Assembly (NCBI GenBank): GCA_903907865.1
Contig: CAIVPR010000043.1
Span: forward strand, 1-39,132
DNA length: 39,132 nt
Source of the DNA: an uncultured Acidobacteriia bacterium
Lineage (GTDB): Bacteria; Acidobacteriota; Terriglobia; Bryobacterales; Bryobacteraceae
Direction of reading: 5' to 3'
The position numbers and the translations under genes were made by a program. Below the pieces are notes generated by a model. That model did no database searches, was not told the origin of the DNA, and saw only the letters and a program-made list of their open reading frames with translations. Below, in pieces: positions 1 through 8,041 of this stretch; the first letter of the stretch is position 1, and each line of letters begins with the position of its first letter.

Positions 1-362
1 CCGAGCCGCGCGCGCAAGCAAGCGGTCCCCAAATCCCAACCAACGCCGCCGCGTCGCTGGAAACCACTCCAACCCAACCACAAAATCAACCAAACGAACC
101 CGAGCCCGCCACCCAACCCGATACACCCGTTGTGGGGCAGCCATTCTTGGCTGCGGCGGCCTTTCTAGGCAGCCGTGACCGTACATCCGGCAGCGCCAGC
201 CCCTCCACCCCCACTCCAACCCAACCCCAAAACCAACCAAACGAACCCGAGCCCCACCCCCACCACCCCCTAACCCGCCGCGAGCGCCGCCACCTCAAAT
301 GGCAAAAAGCCCACCCCAAACACATCCCATCCACCCCCAACGCCAAGGACCGCCGCCAATGA
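1..362 (+). CDS. 3' end of an unknown proline-rich protein (partial)
   Basis: A reading frame is open from base 3 to the TGA at 360-362, about 119 codons, and enters from the left edge, so its start is not visible. The deduced peptide is rich in Pro, Gln, Asn and Glu. It contains the stretch PTQPQNQPNEPEP twice, 49 residues apart, separated by a more ordinary segment (VVGQPFLAAAAFLGSRDRT). It ends in a basic tail, LTRRERRHLKWQKAHPKH. I do not recognise a domain. Such a tail could be the disordered, basic C-terminus of a small cytosolic protein. Equally, the frame could be an accident of C-rich, stop-poor DNA, since an internal ATG at 132 and other frames are also open here. The paired 42-bp DNA repeat makes a translated repeat or an inserted element possible. 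Coding status is uncertain. Confidence 0.35.
   Translation, partial: EPRAQASGPQIPTNAAASLETTPTQPQNQPNEPEPATQPDTPVVGQPFLAAAAFLGSRDRTSGSASPSTPTPTQPQNQPNEPEPHPHHPLTRRERRHLKWQKAHPKHIPSTPNAKDRRQ
66..254. repeat. 42-bp direct repeat pair flanking a 105-bp segment
   Basis: The 42 bases at 66-107 recur at 213-254 with only two differences (at 80/227 and 86/233), a spacing of 147 bases. The segment between them (108-212) has a less C-biased composition. It includes a perfect 7-bp hairpin, GCAGCCA-TTCT-TGGCTGC, at 137-154. The arrangement could be a duplicated coding repeat, since the spacing is a multiple of three and the frame is preserved, or the duplicated edge of a small inserted element. Confidence 0.6.
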
Positions 363-397
363 GGCCCCCAACCCAAGCCCCAAACCACCCCAACCCC
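200..397 (-). other. Cluster of three G-quadruplex motifs on the minus strand
   Basis: On the plus strand, runs of three to five C recur with short gaps in three clusters: 200-228, 252-276 and 365-397. On the minus strand each has at least four G-runs of three or more, with loops of 1-7 bases, which meets the usual G-quadruplex pattern. The minus strand is the template strand for the efflux operon starting at 602, so a folded structure could hinder transcription or replication. Folding is inferred, not shown. Confidence 0.5.
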
Positions 398-601
398 GCC
401 TCCCGCACCACCCGGCCCCAGCCACCACACCCCAACCACGCCCAATTGCTGAAAACCGCACCCGTCAGCCATCTCAAGGCATCCGATAAACTGATCCTGG
501 TGGCCCCGTGGCCTCACCAGGCCCCGCAGCCAGCACCCGCGACCCGTCTCGCGACCCGGCGTCCGACCCCTAGCCCGACCCGTATGGAGACCTTCTAAAC
601 A
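363..601 (+). promoter_or_regulatory. Leader of the efflux operon with an inverted repeat
   Basis: This stretch precedes the RND pump gene. It holds an inverted repeat CCTGGTG-N12-CACCAGG at 496-521, which could be an operator or an mRNA hairpin. Tandem CGACCC-type motifs lie between 540 and 582. The best ribosome-binding site for the pump is GGAG at 586-589, 12 bases before the GTG start at 602. I could not identify convincing -35/-10 boxes. No regulator gene (for example TetR) is visible on this side. An open frame at 299-598 is proline-rich and looks non-coding. Confidence 0.3.
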
Positions 602-3600
602 GTGTGGATCGTTAAACTCGCCCTCCGTCGCCCCTACACCTTCGTCGTGATGGCGGTGCTGATCGCGGTCCTCGGCGGCATGTCCATCGTCTCCATGCCG
701 AAGGACATCTTCCCCTACATCGACATCCCCGTCGTTTCCGTCGTCTGGACCTACTCGGGCATCTCGCCCGATGAAATGATGAGCCGCATCTCCACCGTCT
801 TCGAGCGCGCCATCACCAGCACTGTCAACGACGTTGAGCACATCGAATCCAACGCCTACAACGGTGCCTCCGTCGTCCGCATCTACTTCCAGCCCAACGT
901 CAAGATCGACCTCGCCATCACCCAAACGGTCGCCGTCACCCAGCCCGTGCAGCGCATCATGCCGCCCGGCATCTTCCCGCCCGGCGTCATCAAATATGAC
1001 GCGTCCACCGTCCCCATCCTCCAGCTCAGCCTCGCGGGCAACAACCTCAGCGAGCAGGAACTCTACGACGCGGGCCAGAACGTCATCCGCAACCAGCTGG
1101 CGGTCATCCAGGGTGCCACCGTGCCCCCGCCCTTCGGCGGCAAGCAGCGCCAGATCATGGTCGACATCGACCCCGCCGCCCTCTACGCCCGCGGCCTTTC
1201 CGCCACCGACGTCACCACGGCCCTCAACCTCCAGAACCTCATCCTCCCCGCCGGCACCGCCAAGATGGGCGACCGCGAATACTGGGTCAAGCTCAACTCC
1301 AGCCCCGCCACCGTCCAAGGCGTCAACGACCTTCCCATCAAAGCCGTCAACGGCAACCTCGTCTATATAAAGGATGTCGCCCAGGTTCGCGACGGCTTCT
1401 CTGTCCAGGGCAACATCGTCCGCTCCGACGGCCACCGCTCCGCCCTCATGTCGATCATGAAGAACGGCCAGGCCTCCACCCTCGACGTCGTTACCGACAT
1501 CCGCGAGGCGCTCAAGAAACTGCAACCCGCACTGCCGCCCGGCATGACCGTGACGCCCCTCTTCGACCAAAGCATCTTCGTTCGCGCCGCCATTGACGGC
1601 GTGCTCAAGGAAGGCTTCGTCGCCGCCCTCCTGACGGCCGTCATGATCCTGCTGTTCCTTGGCAGTTGGCGTAGCACGGTGATCGTCTGCACCTCGATCC
1701 CGCTTTCGATCCTCACCTCCTGCATCATCCTCTGGGCCATGGGCCACACCCTCAACGTCATGACCCTCGGAGGCATGGCCTTGGCCGTCGGCATCCTTGT
1801 TGACGACGCCACCGTGGAAATCGAGAACGTCCACCGCAACATGGGCATGGCCAAACCCCTGACCCGCGCCATCCTCGATGGTGCCCAGCAAATCGCGCTG
1901 CCGTCCTTCGTTTCCACGCTCTCCATCTGCATCGTCTTCATCCCGGTGCTGCTGCTCACCGGTCCCGCCAAGTTCCTCTTCACGCCGCTCGCGCTGGCCG
2001 TTTCCTTCGCGATGATGATGTCCTACTTCCTCACCCGGACGCTGGTGCCCACCATGGTGCACTTCATGCTCGCGTCGGAAGTGGAAATCTACGCCGGCGG
2101 CGAAGAGAGCCTCGCCAAAGCCAAGGGCATCATCTGGCAGACCCACCACGCCTTCAATATCCGCTTCGAGCGCATGCGCCTGAAGTACCGCCGCGCGCTG
2201 GGCTGGTGCCTCCACCACCGCGCCCGCGTCACCTTCATCTACCTTGCGTTCGTCCTCGGCTCGCTGGGCTTGGCCACCGTCGTCGGCACCGACTTCTTCC
2301 CCTCAGTGGATTCCGGCCAACTCCGCCTCCACGTCCGTACTCCCGAAGGCACCCGCATCGAGGAAGCCGAACGCGTCTTCGCCGACGTCGAGGAACAGAT
2401 CCGGCAACACCTCGAGCCCGGCGAATTGGTCACGATCACCGACAACATCGGCCTCCCCAACGCCTCATTCGCCCTCGCCTGGGGCGACTCCTCGGTCATC
2501 AGTTCGGCGGACGGCGAGATCCTGGTTTCGCTGAATCCCGAAAAGCACCGCCCCACCCAGCTGCTGGAACGCCAACTCCGCAACAAGCTCCGCCTGCGCT
2601 TCCCGGCCGAGACCTTCTTCTTCCAGGCGGCCAACATGACCAACCAGATCCTGAACTTCGGGATCCCGGCCCCCATAGACGTCCAGATCCAGACCCGCAA
2701 CTCCGATTTCGGCTACAAGCTGGCCACCGAACTCGAACGCAAGATCGCCGTCGTGCCCGGTGCGGTGGACGTTCGCGTCAACCAGCAGGTCAAAGCCCCC
2801 CAACTCGACATCGCTGTCGACCGCAACAAGGCCGATCTCGCCGGTCTCACCCAGCGCGACGTCGCCAACAGCATGTTCATCTCGCTGAGTTCCAGCGGCC
2901 AGACCGCCCCGAACCAGTGGTTGAACCCCGCCAACGGTATCAGTTACCAGATTGCGGTTCAAACTCCCCAGTTCCGCATCGATTCGCTGGACGCCGTGAA
3001 GCGCACCCCGGTCACGGTGCCCGGCGGCGGCACCCCGCAGATCCTCGACAACCTGCTGACCGGCGTCAAGCGCAGCACCACCAGTTCGCTCGTCAGCCAC
3101 TATAACGTCCAGCCGGTTTTCGACGTCCTCTCCAATGTGGACCAACGGGATTTGGGCGGAGTTGTCGGCGACGTCCAAGCCATCATCGACAAGGTCCAGC
3201 TCCCGCGCGGCACCACCATCACCATCCGTGGCCAGGCCGACACCATGAAGACGTCCTTCCGCCGCCTCGGCTTCGGCGTCTTGTTCGCCATCATGCTCGT
3301 CTACCTCCTGATGGTGGTCAACTTCCAGTCCTGGCTCGACCCCTTCATCATCCTGACCGCCCTGCCGGGTGCCTTCGCTGGCATCCTCTGGATGCTCTTC
3401 GCCACACAGACCACCATCAACGTGCCGTCCCTGATGGGCACCATCATGTCGATCGGCGTCGCCACCGCGAACAGCATCCTGCTCGTTACCTTCGCCAACG
3501 ACGAGCGCATGCAAGGTTTGAACCAGGTCGAGGCGGCGCTATCCGCCGGCTACACCCGCATCCGCCCCGTCCTGATGACGGCGCTGGCGATGGTGATCGG

Positions 3601-3802
3601 CATGATGCCGATGTCGCTCGGCCTGGGCGAGGGCGGCGAGCAAAACGCACCGCTGGGAAGGGCCGTGATCGGCGGCCTGCTGTTCGCTACGTTCAGCACC
3701 CTGTTCTTTGTCCCGATCGTGTACAGCTTCCTGCGGAGCAAAACCCCGGTGAACATGGACGAATTGATTGAGGAAGAGTCCCACGAGGGCCTGATTGCAT
3801 GA
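602..3802 (+). CDS. RND-family efflux pump, inner-membrane permease (HAE1/AcrB type)
   Basis: Proton-driven transporter of the resistance-nodulation-division superfamily. It forms the inner-membrane trimer of a tripartite pump exporting hydrophobic or toxic compounds across both membranes. The length, 1066 residues, is normal for AcrB-type pumps. It starts WIVKLALRRPY with a transmembrane helix at about residues 11-29, followed by the usual PKDIFPYIDIP segment opening the first periplasmic loop. The proton-relay aspartate pair is present in TM4 (GILVDDATVEIENVHRN, D401-D402). A second block of helices near the C-terminus (NFQSWLDPFIILTALPG onward) mirrors the first, as in the internally duplicated family. 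GTG was chosen as start because GGAG lies 12 bases upstream and translation begins right at the canonical N-terminus. The stop overlaps the adaptor's ATG by 4 bp, indicating translational coupling. The substrate cannot be read from sequence. Confidence 0.95.
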   Translation: MWIVKLALRRPYTFVVMAVLIAVLGGMSIVSMPKDIFPYIDIPVVSVVWTYSGISPDEMMSRISTVFERAITSTVNDVEHIESNAYNGASVVRIYFQPNVKIDLAITQTVAVTQPVQRIMPPGIFPPGVIKYDASTVPILQLSLAGNNLSEQELYDAGQNVIRNQLAVIQGATVPPPFGGKQRQIMVDIDPAALYARGLSATDVTTALNLQNLILPAGTAKMGDREYWVKLNSSPATVQGVNDLPIKAVNGNLVYIKDVAQVRDGFSVQGNIVRSDGHRSALMSIMKNGQASTLDVVTDIREALKKLQPALPPGMTVTPLFDQSIFVRAAIDGVLKEGFVAALLTAVMILLFLGSWRSTVIVCTSIPLSILTSCIILWAMGHTLNVMTLGGMALAVGILVDDATVEIENVHRNMGMAKPLTRAILDGAQQIALPSFVSTLSICIVFIPVLLLTGPAKFLFTPLALAVSFAMMMSYFLTRTLVPTMVHFMLASEVEIYAGGEESLAKAKGIIWQTHHAFNIRFERMRLKYRRALGWCLHHRARVTFIYLAFVLGSLGLATVVGTDFFPSVDSGQLRLHVRTPEGTRIEEAERVFADVEEQIRQHLEPGELVTITDNIGLPNASFALAWGDSSVISSADGEILVSLNPEKHRPTQLLERQLRNKLRLRFPAETFFFQAANMTNQILNFGIPAPIDVQIQTRNSDFGYKLATELERKIAVVPGAVDVRVNQQVKAPQLDIAVDRNKADLAGLTQRDVANSMFISLSSSGQTAPNQWLNPANGISYQIAVQTPQFRIDSLDAVKRTPVTVPGGGTPQILDNLLTGVKRSTTSSLVSHYNVQPVFDVLSNVDQRDLGGVVGDVQAIIDKVQLPRGTTITIRGQADTMKTSFRRLGFGVLFAIMLVYLLMVVNFQSWLDPFIILTALPGAFAGILWMLFATQTTINVPSLMGTIMSIGVATANSILLVTFANDERMQGLNQVEAALSAGYTRIRPVLMTALAMVIGMMPMSLGLGEGGEQNAPLGRAVIGGLLFATFSTLFFVPIVYSFLRSKTPVNMDELIEEESHEGLIA

Positions 3803-5187
3803 GCCAGAATCCGGAAAAGCACGAGCACCACATATCGCCCGGCAAGGTGATCCTCGTTTGTGTGTTGATCGCCATCGTGGTCGCGGCGGTCGCCATTGGC
3901 GGCTACCTGCCCCGCAAGGAGCGCGACGAGGCGGCCAAGTCCGCGGCAAGTCTCGAAAAGACTAGCCTTCCGCGCGTCGCCGCAGCCAAAGTCCGCCGAG
4001 CCTCCGCGGAATCCGAGGTCGTGCTGCCTGGGTCGATCTCGGCCTTGGTGGAAGCTGGCATCTATGCCCGCGCCTCCGGGTACGTGAAAAAGCGCTACGT
4101 CGATATTGGCGACCGCGTCCGCGCGGGCCAGCTTCTTGCCGACATCGAAGTCCCCGAGCTCGACCAGCAGGTGGCGCAGGCCAAGGCCGCCCTCTCCCAA
4201 GCCAAGCAACAACTCGGCCAAGCCAAAGCTTCTCTTCTCCAGTCCCAGTCCCAGCGCGACCTGGCCAAGTTGACGTCCGACCGCTACACCAGCCTCGTAT
4301 CGCGCGGCGCGGTCGCCCGCATGGACGCGGACACCCAGCAAGCCAACTTCAAGACCTCCGAGGCGCTCGTTGCCGCCCAGGAATCGAACGTCGGTGCCGC
4401 GGAGGAGAATGTCCGCCAGGCCGAGGCAAATTTGGAACGCGTCATCGCGCTGCAGGATTACAAGCAGGTCAAGGCGCCCTTCGCCGGTGTCGTGACGGCG
4501 CGCAACGTCGAGGCCGGAGCCTTGATTTCCGCGAATGGCGGCGGCCAAGGTGGCACCAACGCCTCGGCCAGCGAGTTGTACCGAATCGCCCAGTCCGGCA
4601 CCGTGCGGATCATGGAGAGCGTTCCCCAAAGTAGCGCCTTGGGCATAGCCGTCGGCATGCCCGCCGAAGTTTCCGTGGTCGAGTTCCCCGGCAAGAAGTT
4701 CGCTGGCAAAGTCGCCCGCACCGCCAACACCCTCGATCCCGCCACCCGCACCCTCATGGTGGAAGTCCATCTTCCCAACGGTGACGGCAAGCTGCTTCCA
4801 GGTATGTACGCCGAGGTCCGCTTCAAGACCCACCGCGAGACGCCGCCGTTCCTGGTGCCCGGTGATGCGCTCATCGCCGCCAACTCCGGCCCCCAGGTGG
4901 CGGTCCTTTTGGAAACCCCGGACGCGCCGCCCGGTGCCAGGAAGATCCACTTCCAACCCGTGTCCCTCGGTCGGGATTTCGGTTTGCAGACCGAAGTCAT
5001 CGGAGGTCTCGACGGCTCCGAGCTGGTGGCGGTCAATCCCGGCGACGACGTCCGCGACGGTGTGTTCGTAAAGTTTGAATTGTCGGGGCAGGGCAGGGGT
5101 GCCGCCGGCAACGCCGCACCCGGCCGGGGTGCCGAGCCCAAGCCTGCGCCCAGTAGTGCGCCCAACGGTGGGAGTGACAAAAAGTGA
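3799..5187 (+). CDS. RND efflux periplasmic adaptor (membrane fusion protein)
   Basis: HlyD/AcrA-type adaptor that bridges the RND permease and the outer-membrane channel. The 462-residue protein begins with a short cytoplasmic segment and one transmembrane anchor (about residues 14-34). It then shows the first half of a lipoyl-like domain (ARASGYVKKRYVDIGDRV), a long Ala/Gln-rich coiled-coil hairpin (roughly 110-220, with LDQQVAQAKAALSQAKQQL), the second lipoyl half (VKAPFAGVVTARNVEAGALI), a beta-barrel part and a membrane-proximal domain. The C-terminal ~35 residues are Gly/Pro/Ala-rich and probably disordered. There is no lipobox, so it is anchored by the helix rather than by lipid. The ATG overlaps the pump's TGA, and its own TGA overlaps the GTG of the TolC-like gene (GTGA), so all three are very likely one transcript. 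Confidence 0.93.
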   Translation: MSQNPEKHEHHISPGKVILVCVLIAIVVAAVAIGGYLPRKERDEAAKSAASLEKTSLPRVAAAKVRRASAESEVVLPGSISALVEAGIYARASGYVKKRYVDIGDRVRAGQLLADIEVPELDQQVAQAKAALSQAKQQLGQAKASLLQSQSQRDLAKLTSDRYTSLVSRGAVARMDADTQQANFKTSEALVAAQESNVGAAEENVRQAEANLERVIALQDYKQVKAPFAGVVTARNVEAGALISANGGGQGGTNASASELYRIAQSGTVRIMESVPQSSALGIAVGMPAEVSVVEFPGKKFAGKVARTANTLDPATRTLMVEVHLPNGDGKLLPGMYAEVRFKTHRETPPFLVPGDALIAANSGPQVAVLLETPDAPPGARKIHFQPVSLGRDFGLQTEVIGGLDGSELVAVNPGDDVRDGVFVKFELSGQGRGAAGNAAPGRGAEPKPAPSSAPNGGSDKK

Positions 5188-7103
5188 ACAAATTCGCAGC
5201 GGTATTGGCCGCCGTTTTCTTGGGACCTCTGTCCTTCGCGCAATCCGGGCGCCAACCGTCCGTTTCCTATCCCCCCGGGCTGCGCGGACCCTACCAGCCG
5301 GGCACCGTGTCAGACGTCGCGGCCAAGGATTCCGACCGTATCCATGACCTGATCAAAGCGGGCCAACTCCGCCTTTCCCTTCAGGACGCCATCGCCCTCG
5401 CGCTCGAGAACAACCTCGACCTCGAACTCCAGCGCTACGCCGTTAAGATCGCCCAAACCGATTCCCGTCGGGCGCTGAACGGCGCAACCCTCCGTGGCTT
5501 GGCGTTGACCGTCAATGAGGCCCCCGCGGGCGTTGGCGGACCCGGCGGTGCGCTGAACAATTCCGCAGCCAGCGGCGTCACCGCCCAGACCCAGGTCCCG
5601 GTCAACATCACCGACACCAACCTGATCCAGGAATCGCAGAACAACCTGAACGTCTACGGAACCATCGCGTCCGCCAACGGCACCGTTCTTCCCCAGATTG
5701 ACCCCGCCATCACCGGCACCTTCCTTGCCCAGCACCTCACCACCCCGCAGACCAGCTTGGTGACCACAGGCACGCCGTCCCTGGTGAACAACACCGTCAC
5801 GGGCAACTTCGGTTACACCCAGGGCTTCTGGACCGGCGCGTCCGTGTCCGCGGCGTGGCAGAACGTGCGCACGGATTCCAACTCCTCCCGCAACCTGATC
5901 AACCCCTACGCGAATTCCAGCCTCTCGGTGAACTTCGTCCAGCCCTTGATGCGCGGTTTCGGCCGCGAGATCAACAAACGCTTCATCCGCATATCCAAGA
6001 ACAGCGAGCGCATTACCGACTACGTCTTCCGCCAGCAGGCCGTGAGTACCGTCGCGGGTGTGATCCGCCTATACACGGACTTGGTCAGCCTCAGCGAGGA
6101 TCTCAAGGTGAAGCAGCAGACGCTTTCCACCGCCCAGCGTCTATCCGAGGACAATGCTTCCAAGGTCGATCAGGGCACCCTTGCCCCCATTGAACTGACC
6201 CGCGCGCAAGCCCAGGTCGCCGCCGCCCGACAGGACCTGATCAACGCCGAGGGCTACCTGCAGCAGCAGGAGATGATCCTGAAGAACGTCCTGACCCGCA
6301 ATGCCGCCGCCGATCCATTGGTGCACGACGCCCGGATTGTCGCCACCGACCCAGTGTCGGTGGACCCGCTGCCGACCGAGTCTGCGGATGACCTCGTGAA
6401 GCTGGCCATCGCCAACCGACCCGAACTGCAAGCCGCCAAACTCCAGGTGGAAAACGCCGACATCGGCCTCAAGGGAACGCGCAACGGCCTTCTCCCCCAG
6501 TTCGACCTGACCGTGAACGCCTCCAACAGCGGTCTGGCGGGTGCCGCCAACGGCCTGTACACCGGTGCCCTGCCGACCCCGGGCAGCGTCCTCGGCTACG
6601 GCGACGGGTATTGGAACGCCATCGAGCAGATCCTTCGCCGCGACTACCCCAGCTACAGCATCGGCCTCAATTTCACCCTCCCGGTCCGCAACCGTACCGC
6701 GCAGGCCGACTTGGTCCGCGACGAACTGCAACTCCGCCAAGCCCAGGTCCGCACCAAGCAACTGGAAAACCAGGTGCGCCTGGAAGTCGACGACGCCCTG
6801 ATCGCCCTCCGCCGGACCCGCGCCGCCTACGAAGCCGCCGTCGAGACCCGCAAACTCCAGGACCAGTCCCTCGAAATCGAACAGGAACGCTTCCAAGCAG
6901 GCCTTTCGACCAACTTTCTGGTGATCCAATACGAGAACTTCGTGGCCCAGGCCCGCTCGACAGAAGTAGTAGCAAAAGGTGCCTACGCCAAGGCTCGGAC
7001 CCAGCTGGAACGAGTCATCGGCAAGATCCTGGACAACCACAACGTCTCCATCGAAGAAGCCCTGAGCGGCCAAGTCTCCCGCTCCTCCACCCCAACCCGC
7101 TAG
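5184..7103 (+). CDS. TolC-like outer-membrane efflux channel
   Basis: Outer-membrane factor that completes the tripartite pump. The 639-residue product starts with a signal peptide (MNKFAAVLAAVFLGPLSFAQ). Two OEP repeats follow, with the family pattern of long amphipathic helices (for example LRLSLQDAIALALENNLDLEL near the N-terminus, and RLEVDDALIALRRTRAAYEAA and LEIEQERFQAGLSTNFLVIQ near the C-terminus). A roughly 150-residue Gly/Asn/Thr-rich insertion after the first helix makes it longer than E. coli TolC (about 490). Such enlarged versions are, to my knowledge, common in acidobacteria. The GTG start overlaps the adaptor's stop by 4 bp. It is the last gene of the operon, followed by a 190-base gap. 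Confidence 0.92.
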   Translation: MNKFAAVLAAVFLGPLSFAQSGRQPSVSYPPGLRGPYQPGTVSDVAAKDSDRIHDLIKAGQLRLSLQDAIALALENNLDLELQRYAVKIAQTDSRRALNGATLRGLALTVNEAPAGVGGPGGALNNSAASGVTAQTQVPVNITDTNLIQESQNNLNVYGTIASANGTVLPQIDPAITGTFLAQHLTTPQTSLVTTGTPSLVNNTVTGNFGYTQGFWTGASVSAAWQNVRTDSNSSRNLINPYANSSLSVNFVQPLMRGFGREINKRFIRISKNSERITDYVFRQQAVSTVAGVIRLYTDLVSLSEDLKVKQQTLSTAQRLSEDNASKVDQGTLAPIELTRAQAQVAAARQDLINAEGYLQQQEMILKNVLTRNAAADPLVHDARIVATDPVSVDPLPTESADDLVKLAIANRPELQAAKLQVENADIGLKGTRNGLLPQFDLTVNASNSGLAGAANGLYTGALPTPGSVLGYGDGYWNAIEQILRRDYPSYSIGLNFTLPVRNRTAQADLVRDELQLRQAQVRTKQLENQVRLEVDDALIALRRTRAAYEAAVETRKLQDQSLEIEQERFQAGLSTNFLVIQYENFVAQARSTEVVAKGAYAKARTQLERVIGKILDNHNVSIEEALSGQVSRSSTPTR

Positions 7104-7293
7104 CCCTGATTAAGCCGAGCCGCGACCGCGAGGGAGTGTTTGTTAGGGGCCCAGAAAATGCGTCGCGGCACGGCCATAACCGCACTCTTCAAAGCGTCAG
7201 CCCGACCCGAAAAGAATCTTACGTCGGCCCGACCTACCTGCCGATCGAACCACTAAGGCACAAACGTGCCCAATTTAAGGGACGTCTAAGACA
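7104..7293. other. Intergenic spacer after the efflux operon
   Basis: No gene is visible. Bases 7114-7140 contain AGCCGAGCCGCGACCGCGAG, which shares its CCGAGCCGCG core with the first bases of the window (1-10) and resembles an interspersed intergenic motif. A small hairpin, GGCAC-AAAC-GTGCC, lies at 7257-7270, followed by CAATTT. It could be a weak terminator or part of the leader of the SDR gene that starts at 7294. An AAGGGA at 7276-7281 is the likely ribosome-binding site of that gene, at a rather long spacing. Confidence 0.3.
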
Positions 7294-8022
7294 ATGGGTT
7301 TCGAGAACACGCGATTTGTCATCATTGGCGCCGCCGGAGGCATCGGTTCAGCCCTCGCGCGCAGGCTCAAGGCCCATGGCGCGCAGCCGATCCTCCTCGG
7401 CCGGTCTGCGGAAAAGCTGGTCCCGTTGGGTGAGGAATTGGGTGCGCCAACCCATGCTCTCGACGCCTCGAAGGCCGAGGCGCTGGAACAGGCCGTTGCC
7501 GCCTTCGGCCCGATAAACGGGATCGTGAACTGTGCGGGAAGCATCCTCCTCAAGCCGGTTCACCTGACTACGGAAACGGAGTGGCATCAGACCATCGAGA
7601 CCAATCTGACCACCGCCTACGCGACCGTAAGAGCCGGCGTCAAGGCGCTTGGGTCTGCTGGCGGCTCGATTGTACTGTGCGCAAGCGCGGCTGCGCGCAC
7701 CGGCTTTGCGAACCATGAGGCCATCGCAGCCGCAAAGGGTGGCGTAATAGGCCTGACCCTCTCTGCGGCGGCCACCTACGCCCCGCGCAACATCAGGGTG
7801 AATTGCGTGGCACCCGGCCTCGTCGACACGCCCTTGGCGGCTCGGATCACCGCAAATGAGGCGGCCCGGAAGGCTTCCTCCGCGATGCACGCCCTGGGCC
7901 GGATCGGCCGGCCGGAGGATGTGGCGTCGGCGATCGCGTGGCTGCTGGACCCGGAGAACAACTGGGTGACCGGCCAGATCCTCGGCGTTGACGGCGGCCT
8001 TGGAACGCTCCGCGGCCGGTAG
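7294..8022 (+). CDS. SDR-family oxidoreductase with an atypical active site
   Basis: Cytosolic protein of the short-chain dehydrogenase/reductase fold, 242 residues, the normal length of a classical SDR. The N-terminal cofactor-binding glycine motif is GAAGGIG (12-18), a variant of TGxxxGxG, and the structural NAG motif appears as NCAG. The catalytic serine is in place (S131, in CASAAARTG) and so is the lysine (K148). The residue that should be the catalytic tyrosine, four before the lysine and thirteen after the serine, is isoleucine I144 (NHEAIAAAKGG). The C-terminal part is conserved (NIRVNCVAPGLVDTPL, and GQILGVDGGLGTLRG). I recall other SDRs with this NHEAIAAAK signature, so it may be a subfamily rather than a mutation. 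Substrate is unknown. It converges on the MFS gene with only 19 bases between stops. Confidence 0.85.
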   Translation: MGFENTRFVIIGAAGGIGSALARRLKAHGAQPILLGRSAEKLVPLGEELGAPTHALDASKAEALEQAVAAFGPINGIVNCAGSILLKPVHLTTETEWHQTIETNLTTAYATVRAGVKALGSAGGSIVLCASAAARTGFANHEAIAAAKGGVIGLTLSAAATYAPRNIRVNCVAPGLVDTPLAARITANEAARKASSAMHALGRIGRPEDVASAIAWLLDPENNWVTGQILGVDGGLGTLRGR

Positions 8023-8041
8023 TTCCGCCCCGAAAGCGAGC

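Noticed and set aside
66-254. CRISPR-like repeat and spacer
   Set aside because: Only two repeats, 147 bases apart, C-rich and in frame with an ORF. No array and no cas genes.
299-598. 99-codon plus-strand frame ending four bases before the efflux pump start
   Set aside because: Extreme proline and histidine content follows from C-rich DNA; there is no ribosome-binding site or recognisable domain.
86-2218. 710-codon open frame on the minus strand
   Set aside because: It lies opposite the RND pump gene and its product is Gly/Asp/His/Glu-rich with no domain. It is the antisense shadow produced by strong GC3 codon bias.
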